Below are positions 23,925 through 36,156 of a stretch of 64,000 nucleotides of DNA, in pieces. A model generated the notes under the pieces. It did not search any database, was not told the origin of the DNA, and saw only the letters and a program-made list of their open reading frames with translations. Both the position numbers and the translations under genes were made by a program. Numbering within the stretch: position 1 is the stretch's first letter; each line of letters starts with the position of its first letter. This DNA is from Marsupella aquatica (lineage: Eukaryota; Marchantiophyta). The stretch is from the NCBI GenBank assembly GCA_973895155.1, contig OZ316898.1:9610001-9674000 (forward strand), written 5' to 3'.

Positions 23925-24879
23925 TCAATGTAGATGGCACCATGGTATTGTGTGTCTAGAGCACTCTTTTCGCTCGGGAAAAGTGATTCAATAAGCTCAA
24001 GATAATGATAGTTGTGTGATCATTTTCCTAGTAGGCGAACAAGGAGGGACTCTATCACTCGAGGTGTACCGTTGAAACAGAGCAGGGTTTAGGGTTTATT
24101 GAGCTCGTCGTCCATTCCTCGAGTCTATGATTCAATCACGAAAGGCATCCGGAATTTGTTGGAATTTTAGTCTCGGCTGTCACCACAAGATACGATCCTT
24201 CTTGCGGTGCGCATCTCTCCCTTTTCACCTCTGATTGATTTCCACAAGCATCACCTGTTGAATTGCGAACACAATGTTGGAATGTCCGGAATTCGCAGGA
24301 AATTTAGTTTAGGGGCACAGAAACTCTCGTTGTTTGTTGGGACGGTGCAGGAGCGTTACCTCTCGTTGTGGTCTCGCCTTCTCTCACTCAGTCTTTGGGA
24401 GCCCTCGTTTGATTGATTCGTCAATTTGTTCGCAGCTACAGTACAGTAGGTTAGGTTGGAAAGTCTTAGCTCGTTCTGTCAAGTTCTTTGCAAGTAGCAC
24501 GAAGCATTTTCTCAAGCTCCCGCGAAGAAATCTTCGCACTACTGACATTGATTGGTTATCGTTCGCTGCTACATCTGGTTTAAGAATTTTGTCAAAGCTC
24601 AGCACAGAATTTTAGTTTTACAAATACTGTCTGTGCACGGGAGTTTCGAGCATTCAGTGATCTTGCATTTGACGTACAATAATTTCTGCAGTGATGGCTG
24701 CTGCAGTTTACTTCAACGTCCCAATGTTCGCAACTAGGTCACAATTTGTCCAGTCTATCATGGTCTAACAAGCAACTGCAAAAAATTCAGAATTTCGCCC
24801 CGTTTCTCCTGCGGATGGACGGACAACGATTTTGTTAGGGAGGACCCTCTCTTCGCTCAGGAATTAGGGTTCCGGAGCA
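23925..24879. other. 5' flank of the PRKRIP1 homologue
   Basis: No separate gene is recognised. The last several hundred bases before 24880 probably hold the promoter and 5' UTR of the next gene; I see no clear TATA box. Confidence 0.4.
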
Positions 24880-26294
24880 ATGCCGCGATACACAACGTCC
24901 CAGACTTACACCGAGGGGAACACGCAGATTGTGGCGTTACCGGAAAGCGGTAGTAAGAATAATTCCCAAATTGTCGAGTTTAAAGGGGAGGTTGCACCAG
25001 TAGTGAAAGATGATGAGGATTTGGAGGAGAAGCTGCGGAGGATTAGTGACCAGGTGCCAGTGCGCATCAGCAACACATCCGGAAGCTCCGCAGGTTCGGG
25101 TTCGGGTGACTTCCATCAGGTGTGGACGACGATCAGTCAATTTACTGCAGTTCTTGATCTTACTTATGTGCAGGCTTCCAACAGTTAGGTCAAGGAAATT
25201 GAGTCCTTTGCATTGTTTGGTAACATCTGTTGTGTTTGCCAAATGCCGCTTTCCTTCGATACGCAGAATGAGCTTACTTTACCGGTCTAATTTTTCGGCT
25301 TGAATCTTGACATTAAGAATATCGTCGATTCCTCATGGGATCTTTTCTATATTCCGTAACTATGGTCGAATGATTAGTTTTGAAAGAAAAAGAACAGTTT
25401 ATCCTCAAGTGGAAAAGTTCGCATGTTTAATATACTTATAATGTTCTATTCTTGAAACCAAATGGCATTTCAGACCCTGTGCTTTTTAGTGGAGCCTTCA
25501 GCAGTCAATTTGACTTTACCTATGCTCTTTTGGCTAGATTCTAACAATACTTTTTACTTAGTCCCATTGGGTTTGAAGACTTGGATTCACCTGCCGATAC
25601 TGTGTTTCTGGCTGTCGAGTGGAAGGACTTCGGATGACAACCCACAGTTCGTCCTCGTACAAATATTCTCCCTGCTGAATGAAGAGCGGAAGGCCGTTCC
25701 TTGCCATAGAATTGGAACCTGTCATTACCAATCTTAAAGGGAGTCAATAGCAAAGCTTTGCCAGAACGGCTTGCATTTGTAACAGTTTACGTTACCAGTA
25801 CAACCAATATTTGTCAATCCTACCCTTCCAACTGTATACATCAGGTCTATGAAGAAGCTGATTTAGTCTTTGTACTTGTAAATCTTTCTTAGTATCGGCA
25901 AATGCGCCGGAGAGAGCAAGATCGATTGGCTCGGATGGAAGCTGATTACCAAAAGCGAACAGAGGAACAAGATTTTCTTGCTCGTCGGGAAGAAAGGATG
26001 CGGGCAGCAGACGAACGCACTGCAAAGAAGAGAGCCAAACGCCAGAAGAAGAAAGAGAACAAAAGACAAAAGAAACAGGAAAAGGTCGGTGCTCTGGGTG
26101 AAGGTGAGGCTGAGCAACCAGTCCAACAAGGCCCACGTGATTCAATAGGTCCACAAGATCTAAAAGGTCAACAAGATGACTCCACAGATGAAGATGGCTC
26201 TGATGATGAGAAGTACAGAGGACGACCACCACGTCCGAATCGAATAGCAGCAGCCCCAAGTATAGTCCCCCATGCATTCGTACGCAAATCCTAG
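24880..26294 (+). CDS. PRKR-interacting protein 1 homologue, spliceosome component
   Basis: Two exons, 24880-25119 and 25893-26294, join in phase at CAG|TAT and give 213 residues. The first ends with the signature GSSAGSGSGDFHQ and the second continues YRQMRRREQDRLARMEADYQ, reproducing the GSSAG.GSG.FH.YR..RRRE core of human PRKRIP1 (C114). A long charged helix follows, with ERTAKKRAKRQKKKENKRQK near residues 119-138, then an acidic stretch (DDSTDEDGSDDE) and a basic proline tail. In structures of the post-branching (C*) and P spliceosomes this protein is a long helix bridging U2 snRNP and the catalytic core. Length is close to human (184 aa) with a plant-type C-terminal extension. Start at ATG 24880 is the first in frame. 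The 773-base intron contains only shadow frames. Confidence 0.9.
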
Positions 26295-28816
26295 TTTTGT
26301 GATGCATTGATGCATACTGAGGAGGCTTCTAGTGCTGATTTGAAGCATACACCTGATTGACATTGGGAAATATGACACGGTCCTTTTTAAGACCTTGGCA
26401 GAGTCGGATATTCCGTGGGCGCCAACACCATCTAACTGCCATATCTGGGCTTAGGGGAGCTATGTGGAAGATATGAATTTTCTGTGTGTCCCAGAAATGA
26501 AGCACGAATTCGAAGCGAAGCAGACCTCCACGGTAGAACAAAAGCTTTGAGGCTTGAGATGTAAATTTGTAGCACATTAGAGGATGGTCGTGCAAGAGTT
26601 GATGCCCAGGTCCTCTCACTTAAGAAAATTCTGATTGTGACGAAGTCCAAATTCAAGTGAGTCACTGTTAGGCAATTTCCATGGGAGTTTGGTGTGCATG
26701 TTTTCAATGAATGTGGGCTGTGCAAGAATCCCTCCACATGCCACTGATGCGGAGAAAGTGAATGCCACGCCCACTTTTGACGACAGTGCCCAAATTATGC
26801 TGCAATTTTTGCATGATTTGAGCAGGACTTCTATACGTCATCATGATTGTGGAGTCCTCATTCCCCACCTACCAAATCCAAGTCCTACCAAATCTGAGTA
26901 CAGCACTATCGAATTTCTACACCAACAAAGCAGGAGTCACTAGATTGACTAGATTGCAGGACAAATCTTTGAAAATTTAGGTGAAATGTATTGGGAAGCG
27001 ACAAGACTTACATTGTCCAGCGTGACAGGGTTACAGTGTCAGCAAAGCCCAATACTCCGTATGACAGTAAACATAGCCCAAAGGTACAGTTAAGTACCAA
27101 ACTTCCGTGCACCACGTGTCCTCGCCAAGCCATCAGCCCCACAGCTAAGTCTGGTGAAACCGCCAAATCTAGCCTTCGGACGCTAATGTAGGGGTGGATA
27201 AGAGCCGTTAAAGCTGTGCTGTAAAGTGTACATGAGCGCCTGTGTCATCTGCTACGTGGAGACCTGCATTGGCCGTTATCATCATGAGCCACAATGACAA
27301 TTTTGCATCCATCGACCATCCATTCAGTAGGCACCATCTCACCATTCCCATGTTTGTTTTTAGTGTGAAACTTAGCTTTTATGTTTATTTATTTATTTTT
27401 TGTTGATAGAAAACCCCTGTTGAAGAACAAGAGCAGGAAATTACAACAGCCCTAAGGGTGGCAAGTATCAAAAGGCCAAAGCCTGGACCTAGAAACAAGC
27501 CACAAGGGTACCTACACCAAGACAGCAACATCAGGCAGACCAGAAAAAAACTAACCTAACCAAAACTACGCCCCAAAAGGAGGCAAAATGAAAACTAAAA
27601 GCCACAAAAATGCTTTCCAGATTGAATTGAAGCTCCCATTGTTTTGCATATTAAGCTCAGATGCATTGTCGGGTTTGCTGTGAAGCCCAGGTTATCTGGC
27701 GAAGTTGGGATGGACTCTGATAAAATGTCTAAACAAGGCTCGCATAACACCTTTTACAGTTTAGACTGAACATGTGCCCTGTAAACGGTTTTCTTGATAG
27801 TTTGCAGTCGTGTTAAGTTAATTTACCCCGGTGTTCTGCAGCATCGTTCAGTTGCTGGTGCTCAGACTAGACTTTACAGTGACAAAGGGGGCATTGGGGG
27901 ACAAAGGGGGCATTGGGTTTGAACACATATGCAAAGAGGGTTGAGAGCTTCAAAAGTTTCTAAAATTTTTGATTGAAAGTTGCACCAAACTACATTCCAA
28001 AGGAAACGTCAGTATAGGATAGGTTTAATGTCTGGTTTTAATACACATCATTCTCCTAAATATACCAAGAAGACATAAAAGTAAATCCATTTGATTGTTT
28101 ACACTCTGCAAAGCATCACCTCCAGGGGTGGGTTGCTCTACTGTTTCTTCTGCTCTTCCCATGGCACCCACCCCTTGCTTGAAGGAAAAGAAGAAAACTT
28201 GATGCTAGAAAAAAAAAAAAAAACCGACCGTCCACTCATCAAAACTTCAATTACACTCTTTCTTTCCTGGGGTCTCCTTGGGACATCCAGGGCAGGCATC
28301 TCCTTACTAATGAGACCAACATAAATCCTTGGTGCTTGGTGTCCTTATTGTTTCTACAAGGCGTTTGGGGGATGATCTCCCCACCCCCTCCTCTCACCCA
28401 CTTCCTCTCACCATTGGCTTTATCCCCAAGTCATGCAAAATGACATCACCTTAAACAAAATGGAATTTATGTCTCCTAGAACTTCTCAGATCTCGACAAT
28501 CTTGTAAAATCAATCACTCTGTCCCCTCGACAAAAAGGAAAACGAGACTTACCCTTGAAAATGTTTTCTACCCTAGAGAATCTTGGAAATAAATGAATCT
28601 CGAAAGAACTTTTTTGTACTAAAAAACTAGAAAAGTACTCCGTTTCTGGGATCCGAACCTCGAAGTGACCAGCAATAGGATGAGGATGCCACGTAGACAA
28701 TAGTACCCGTCCTGACACTTTTTACAGTATGCGTCTGTCATGCTGTGTCATGCCATTGTTCCTTCTCTCGTCGATTCTTTGGTTGGTGCCCTATCCATCC
28801 ATCCATTCAGTAGTAG
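26295..28816. other. Intergenic, no gene recognised
   Basis: The first part is probably the 3' UTR of the PRKRIP1 homologue. Positions 27405-27610 are A-rich (gttgatagaaaacccctgttgaagaacaag...) and look like transposon-derived DNA, but I could not assign a family. Positions 28203-28222 hold an A-run. Confidence 0.35.
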
Positions 28817-29418
28817 CAGTTTACATTCTCTCTATAAGTGCACAATCTAGCTAACTGCAAGACATCCAGTTATTTCCTTTACTTTGGTGAAGTTTGCACT
28901 TTTCTTGCAAATTTTGTAAATGCAAACATGCCAAAAAACTGTTGCTAATTGTTACTATATAAGTGGAAACCCTCGACAAGTGTATAGGAATACATATCAA
29001 TGCGTGCAGAATTCCATTGACTTACAATTACTGATGAGTGCATGACATTTTCCCGTAGAGTAAAAATGCACTTACAGGGTAGGAGATCATGTGTAAGGCA
29101 GGGGCATTCAGTTTAGGGTGAAATTCACAGGAATGTTCATTGACATAGAGATGTAAATGATATACTCTTATTGATAAATGCACAATTTCTCTTTTTGCAC
29201 TTATACTTTAGTACAACCCACACTAATGTGCCCGTGTCCATGGATCCACCAGGTTTCACCATTTTTAGTACCTTTTCTAGGGTGGAGCAACGTCTCACCC
29301 TAGAAGAGAGAAATGTCAAAAGTGAGAACTCTTGGACTCGTCCTTTTACATGTCCATTGGTGGCTTACGGTGCATACTGATGATTCTTCCAGTGAGTGTG
29401 CACTTACAGAGATGAGTG
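28817..29418. mobile_element. Possible diverged MITE of the 54.4-kb family
   Basis: The left end cagtttacattctctctataagtgcac and the right end, whose complement reads tacactcatctctgtaagtgcacact, both resemble the TIR of the clean element at 54435-54888 (tacagt...tctctctaagtgcacact). A TA lies at or next to each end. Similarity is partial and the interior has no gene, so this is tentative. Confidence 0.35.
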
Positions 29419-31732
29419 TATGGCTATGTTGCACACATGCATGCATGTGTGTATACCAGCCATTGTAAATCACAAGACGACCACTTTTGGCTTTTTAAAA
29501 AGTGCTAAAGCACTTGGTTTAACTTCCTTTCTTTCCTTCAATTGTCTTATTTTTCCTGTTCTTCTTTTCGTTCTCCTCTTTTCCTTACCAAACACAAGAA
29601 TATACTCTTGTGAGCCTTAATGCCCTTTGTGATATCTCTCCTTGCAATTTTAAGGGCATTTATGGCTAAGAGTGCATAGTCAATAGTTGGATTAACTGAT
29701 AGGAAAAGCTCTCCTCGTTTTTTTATAAAACTATCAGTGAAACAAAAATTCTCGTAGGCTTTTAATTGCATTGTTACCAAAGCATTATACGTCGAAAGAA
29801 AGTTCTAACTTTCCTCCTTGAAAAGTGAGATAATGCAATCACCTAGAAAAATAGATAAAAATCTATCACGTAAATAATGTGATGAACTAATGGTCCACAT
29901 CAAGTATCCTGGTTTGACATTTTTTGTCCTTGGCACTCTGATATATATAATGGTATGACTACGTCTTCACACTCTTTCACTAGTCTTCAATTTTGCTCTT
30001 TTGGATTTGTTTCATTCAATATCTACCTTAATATCTACCTTTTCTTCTTCTCTTTACACGCTTTCTCATGTATTTCCATTTCCTCTTCTTGTTGGGCTTT
30101 TAGGTCTTAAGTCTTCCCCTACTTTTCCCCTTGTTGGGCATCTGGGATCCTGTCTCCCCGATTGGCTACTTTGTTCGTCAGCAGCATTGTCATGTTTATT
30201 GTTTGGGAGTTGTTTATTTGGGCCAACACTAAACAAGGTTGTCAGTTGTTCTTTTTGTGAAACTGAAATCAGGATGGCCCACGATGTTTCCGTGGATGGT
30301 GGTCCAATACAGTTTGGGGCCCATAATTTGATGATTAGGAGGTCAATTCGCAGTTTTGCACCTGCAATGCAACTAGACAAGGAGTAGAGCCGCATTTCAT
30401 GATGAAAGACTCCACCAAACGACCAAAAAGTCCCTATCCCTTTGATGGAAGTATAGCTTTACCTACTCCTCTAAATATTTCAATTAATGAATATCAAGCC
30501 CAAAGAGGCATGGCTGTGTAGTAGCTCATTTGAGTGGAGTCAGATAGGTTTTGCTTCAACTGGTGTGACCCTCTATGTGGTTTCACATATTTCACCTATG
30601 AAAAAGAGAAATTGCAAATACACGTTTTACAATTACTGAATATCAAGGTATTACAATTAAACTCAAATTTTGGGTAATGTGGTCCATGGGGGTTTCAAAT
30701 ACCAGCCCTGTGGTCCATGGGGGCTTCAAATCTGCTTCTTGTTGTCTAACATTGTCATCGAGAAGTTCTCCTCCTCTTTTCTTCTTTTCTTCTTTCTCTT
30801 CACACTCTTTTACTCTTCCTCTACTCTTCTCATCACCAACAATTGCTCTTCCTCTGTTCTTCTTCTTCTCTTCTTCGTGCTCTGTTCTGTTCTGCTCTGT
30901 TCTGTTCTGTTCTACTCTGTTCTGTTCTGCTCTGTTCTGTTCTGCTCTGCTCGACTGCTCCGCTCGGATCTCCGCTCGGCTCCAGTCTTCGATACGATTG
31001 CAGTGTGCCATAATTGCGCTCGACAACCTCCATTTCGTGGAAGTTGGGAGAGTCCGAGAGGACGAGACTGGAAGGGATTGACTGAGAATTGGGCACCGAC
31101 TCCCCGGCCCACCTACGACGCTTGCCGTCCTGGAAATGGCTCGGAGCTCGATGGCGGGACAGTCATTCTTGCGGAAATTCTCTCTACAGCAATAGTTGGA
31201 GGTGAGGTGAGGTGAGGTGAGAAGGTGGCGGGATTGAAGATAGGAAGAAAGCTTTTTCTGTCGATGCGGCTAGTGTGAGGAAATCCTCATTGGTGAGTGC
31301 AGCACCCCATTCTTGCCCGTCGTCCTGTGGTGCGGAGTCGAAGGGATTCGGGAGGGAGTATAGGGAATTGGGTCCAGGAGTTTGGTGAAGCGAGAGGGAG
31401 CTCTGCGTGATCGGGACGAGTGTAGGGAATTGGTTGAAGGGGCTGAGTTCTTTGTTCTCGATTCGAAATTGGGTTTGGTCGAGTTGGCTTCTTCTTTCTC
31501 TTTTTGTCCTTCGGATCTTCCAGTGAATCGGTGCGATAGACTGGGGTTGAGTTGGGTTTGGTTGGGTTTGGATTGGGATTGAGATTGGTTCGTTTGGGTT
31601 GATCGATTAGTTTGGTCGAAGAAGGAGAGAGCGGGGAATGGGGGAGGAATTTGGTGAAGGCGTGGAGAGGAGCAGAGGAGAGGAGGAGAGGAGTAGAAGC
31701 GAAAATGAGGACGCGGGAAGGAGGAAACAGTA
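29419..31732. other. Intergenic and presumed 5' region of the carrier gene
   Basis: A 128-codon plus-strand frame at 30001-30387 matches nothing I know. Positions 30677-30735 hold two copies of tgtggtccatgggggnttcaaa. Positions 30750-30960 are a strongly pyrimidine-rich strand (ttcttctcttcttc, then a run of ctctgttctgttctg pentamers), and ggtga is repeated at about 31199-31221. These lie in the presumed promoter and 5' UTR of the carrier gene. Confidence 0.4.
30502..30596 (+). mobile_element. Copy of a putative tRNA-derived SINE
   Basis: It aligns by eye with 38240-38355: catggctgtgtagtagctcatttgagt at the start and gtggtttcacatatttcacc at the end. The A-box-like region is kept and the B-box is worn. 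Confidence 0.35.
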
Positions 31733-33942
31733 ATGAATACATTGCCCGTAGAGCTGGTGGTCCCTGGCTCTACGTCCTCTTCCTCCTCTTCCTCTTCTTC
31801 TGCCCCTTCGACGACAGAGAGGAATTTAGTGAGTGTGACGACGAGTGGGAGAGACGATCAACAACAACAGCAGCAACAACGACAGGGAAGGCAGCAAGAA
31901 GGAATAATAGGGCAGCAGCCGCAACAACAGGAATTGCGGAAGGGTGCAGTGGACGTGGTGGAAGGAGCAGATCGGCGGAAGGCAGCATGGAACAATTTGT
32001 CCAAAGACATGCTCGCTGGCGGCCTGCTGGGGGGCGTGGCTCACACTGTTGTGGCTCCCGTCGAGAGAGCCAAACTCCTGTTGCAGACGCAGGACATCAA
32101 TATGATCGTTCGAGATGGCCGCCATGCTCGATACAAGGGCCTCGTGGATTGTATTGTGCGCGTGGCTAGGGATGAGGGTGTCCTCTCTTTGTGGCGTGGA
32201 AACGGCAGCAGTGTCATGCGTTACTATCCGTCCCTGGCCATCAACTTTGCTTTCAAGGTAAATCATTCTATGGATACACAATGTCAAAATTCTTTGCAAA
32301 ATTGGGCGGGTAACACAGCTTTCCAATGTTAGGACGAAATTGGTTGTATCTGTTCCGAAAGCAAGCTAATAAGAGTCTCAACTTTGCCAGAGTATGATCA
32401 GTTGATCGATAAGTTTTGGGTTTGCACGAGTTAATTTCCAACTTTGCATGCTTTTCCAGACAAGACTATGATGTGACGCCCTTAGTCCTGTTCTAGTCGA
32501 ACCCTGATCCGAGGAAGTGTGGATATAGGTTACAGTTCTTGAGGGGAGGAGGGTCCCCATTTCGGGTCGACTACATAATGTGGACCCTCCTCCTCCTCAG
32601 TATATAGTGAACTGCTGATCTTCAAGTCTAGCGAATAATGTTTTCAAATTCCCGGTTTTCGGGAGGAAAGTTTTCATTCTGGATCCACCTTTTCAGCAGC
32701 AGTCCATCTGCGTTCAGTTGTAGAACCGGCAGGCGTAAAATAGTGAGTGCAATCGAGTTTCATGTTGGAATATTCCTATGCTCGGAAGTTCTTAATTTTC
32801 GGGTATAGGTGGCTCTCAGTTGACTACGATTTTGACAGTTCTGTAGATTGGGACGTAGTCAGGTTTTTGACAAGACCTGTACTACACCTTAAGGTAGAGG
32901 TTGGAGTAGCTTCTTTCAGAAAACAGACATGCAATCAAGACGTTCAAATGCAATTGTAAGATTCTGTAGTCGTCGGAAATAACAAATGCCCTGGGGAGGT
33001 GAGCCAATTTCGTCGAAATCTCATACACAAAAAGGATGTTATATTTATATTCAATTGATTGAACATCTCAATCGCAGCTAGTCTATGTTGATTTAGAGAT
33101 AGCAATGCCATTTCCCTCGCTTCTATGTCCTTTCGTGAGAAGCGCTTTGGGTATTGGAAGTGTATCGTAGCTGTGTGACCTACTATGTATGCTGATATTT
33201 ATCTTTGCAGGACTTCTACAGGACCTTTCTCACGACGGGCGATGACACTGGAGGCGAGAGGCCATCATCAGAAGCAGCCGCAGCCCAATTTGCCCTTGCA
33301 CGAGCTCCCGCAAACTTTCTGGCTGGCGCAATGGCAGGGTGCACGAGTCTGTTGTTTGTCTATCCTCTTGATATTGCCCACACTCGCCTGGCAGCTGACA
33401 TAGGCCGCGGATCATCACGTCAATTTCAAGGCATTAGAAATTTTTTAAGGACTATTTATGCAAAAGACGGGCTCCGTGGAATCTACCGAGGTTTTCCAGC
33501 ATCAGTGCAGGGCATGGTAGTTCATCGATCTGTCTACTTTGGTGGGTTTGACACTGCCAAGGACTACCTCTCACAGGAAAACCCTGAGCACATTCCTTTC
33601 TGGCAAAGGTGGGTTGTAGCTCAGGGAGCAACCACCTCCGCGGGACTTATTTCGTATCCTCTGGATACGGTACGGAGGCGCATGATGATGCAAGCTGGAC
33701 TTGAGCAGCGGATGTATGCAAACACCAGGGATTGCTGGAAGAAGATATACCAAACCGAAGGGTTATTCGCGTTTTATAAAGGCGCCTTGACAAATATGGT
33801 TCGTGGTACTGGAGCTGCACTCATACTGGTTTTGTATGATGAAGTGAAGAATTTCATGCATTCGACTGTCCCAAACACTATGGATGTCATTCCTCCTCTT
33901 AGACAAGAGGCAAATGCGAGTACACGACCTCAAAAGAGCTAA
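31733..33942 (+). CDS. ADP/ATP carrier-like protein (mitochondrial carrier family, PM-ANT1 type)
   Basis: Exons 31733-32257 and 33211-33942 join in phase (TTCAAG|GACTTC) to give 418 residues. Three mitochondrial-carrier repeats follow each other with signatures PVERAKLLLQ, PLDIAHTRLA and PLDTVRRRMMM. The last contains RRRMMM, the mark of adenine nucleotide translocators, which exchange ADP for ATP. The segments LSLWRGNGSSVMRYYPSLAINF, RLAADIGRGSSRQFQGI and GLISYPLDTVRRR match Arabidopsis At5g56450 (PM-ANT1, reported at the plasma membrane) more closely than the mitochondrial AACs. The N-terminus adds about 85 residues of low complexity, first serine-rich (STSSSSSSSSSAPSTT) and then glutamine-rich. 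I used the first ATG of the open frame, so part of that extension could be 5' UTR. The location in the cell is inferred from the Arabidopsis relative. Confidence 0.92.
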
Positions 33943-36156
33943 GTGCTCTACTTGCTAGGTGTAGTATCTGTATATAGATGCGCCGGAGACAGATGAACCT
34001 CTGGTCACACGAATTTTTTTGGGTCTTACGTGAATGATTATTGTATGTATCTACACATCGTCGGATTAAATTAGGATGCACTTTTGAAAGGAATTATATG
34101 GCGTAGAATAGCCTGTATTTTTTGCCCCTCAGGTGGGTCTGTTCAAAGGAAACAACATCATCACAACTGCGAAGATAATCTCAGTTCATTACCGTATGGC
34201 TCATCGATTGGTGGCATTCATGAGACCCTCCCCTGGGGTCAGATTTTCAAGATCGGAATCTGTTCCATCTCTTAAATTTATCCGATCAGTCTTCCTTCAT
34301 GACGAGCCTTTGCTTTTTATTTGCCCGGTCGGGTTGGGTTGTTAAGCTTCGTGTATTTCCCTTGAACTTGTCCAAAGATACTGTGTTTCAGTGAACACCT
34401 TCTCCTTGGACAGGTTCAGGTGAGCACTTCAGACCTCGAATATGTAAACCTCTGCACAAGCTGTTTCCCTTTGTTTTGTAAGAGGCGGCTAGGGCTAATG
34501 ACTTTGAATGCTCTTTTTCACCATTCTGAACTGCTCGCACATCTTCATAGCTTGGCTCTGGGTACCTGGTAGCTGCTGCCTTCCCAACAGAGCTATGATC
34601 CTCTTCGTTGTTGGCATGTTCCTCACTTCGTTATTCAAATGTGGGAGGCAAGTTTCTAATAAATTTCGTTGTTGTCTAGTGTAAGAATTAGGATTGTATT
34701 CTCTTGACGGTGTTTGGGGTGGGAAAGTTCAGTAGCTTCACGTTGACTAAATTAAAGATCTTCATTGTCAGGACTCCATATCAGGAGGCCTGTGTGAGAG
34801 CTCCTCGCTAAGCGTTCAGATGAGCTCGTCCATGTTGAAGCTTTAATGACAGACAGGGTGGAATGGAGAACGCTTGACATCAATGAAATTTTTTTATACG
34901 TCCAGAAGAAATTTATCAATCACCTTAGTAGTCACCGGCACCATATCTATGACCTTACTCAGCCTAATGTCAGATCGAACTAATTGTTAGACTGCGGAGC
35001 AATATGAAAGAATATGGTGTTTAAGCTGCTGTTAGACTGCTGTAGTTTGCATGGTCTACAAGGATTTCAGAACTTCCCTTGCAAATTGTAGCATTGCATA
35101 AAAGCAGTAAGGATATTACAACTTGTAAAACGAACATACATAAGGAGCAGTATCTTCCCGTTTCAAATCGTCCCAGGTGGTAATGCACTCTACGTTCCGC
35201 TATAAATACCATCTGCAACTATTCATCTTCAAATCTAATTCTATGGCAATGCACTCTACGTTCCGCTATAAATACCATCTGCAACTATTTATTTTCAGAT
35301 CTAATTCTATTCTTTGTCGAGAGGCATCGATACAAGGAGTTAAGCATATCTACAGGTACTCAACGATATGGAGGCGACAAACGTAGTGAGCTCGCTTACC
35401 ACGCTAGAAAGTGGGAACTTATTTGGGTTGTAGAAAGGAAGGCGGATGACTTGCGTCAATGTAAGTTTGCTCCTCGTCAATCTAGTATTGACGGCTAACA
35501 CAAGAGAGAAGGCATAGAAACTCGTTTACCTTGTTCAAACTTCAGGAAGGTTTAGCTTACTTCACAGCTCTGTTTTATAGGTGTATAGAACAGGATACGA
35601 TTCCAAAATGAGCTACCCAGGTCACGACCTAGGATGCATCTCTTGGTTTGGGCTGTTTTTTGTAATAGAATACTGGGGAACGTGACATCTGAGACCTCGA
35701 GTAAGCCATCGTCGACTGGACAACTGACTCGTGTAGAAAAATAATTGCAAATGTATTCAAGTTCCTATCACAAAATTCTTGCTGCATGAACAGACCTCCA
35801 TGTCCAACAACAACATAATGTCCGATCCGAATGTCATACAGAAATTGGTATATAGCCCGCGCTCAAAGAGCCAATGTATTCAATTTTTATAACAAAACTT
35901 CTCGCCTCAGCAAATAGTTCAATCCAACCTAGTTATCCACCAAAGGGGCTATTTTACTTTCGGGTTCATGGACCTACTGATCAAATTTTCTCTCGGATGC
36001 TAATCAACAATGTCTCACTCACAGCCTTCAAGTATCATTCGAGATTCATCTCGTGCCGCAATCTGGTTCATGGAAATTGTGTCCTAAACTGTTGTACAAG
36101 CCACCGAAGATTTCTGGTGACAGAGTTCTAAATCTAATTCAAGAAAGAAGATAGGG
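33943..36156. other. Intergenic between convergent genes
   Basis: The two flanking genes converge here, so both 3' UTRs lie in this stretch. No gene is recognised. A duplicated block at 35182-35311 is listed separately. Confidence 0.4.
35182..35311. repeat. Tandem duplication, 67-bp unit containing TATAAATA
   Basis: Two nearly identical copies begin aatgcactctacgttccgc at 35182 and 35249. Each contains the TATA-box-like ctataaatacc followed by atctgcaactatt. The duplication is recent in appearance (few differences). Confidence 0.85.

Noticed and set aside
30643-31081. Several overlapping frames in the CT-rich tract upstream of the carrier
   Set aside because: Low-complexity pentamer repeats (ctctgttctg) explain them; no protein family is visible.
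31612-32169. 185-codon frame overlapping the carrier's first exon
   Set aside because: Different frame without ATG support; the carrier frame contains the PVERAKLLLQ signature.
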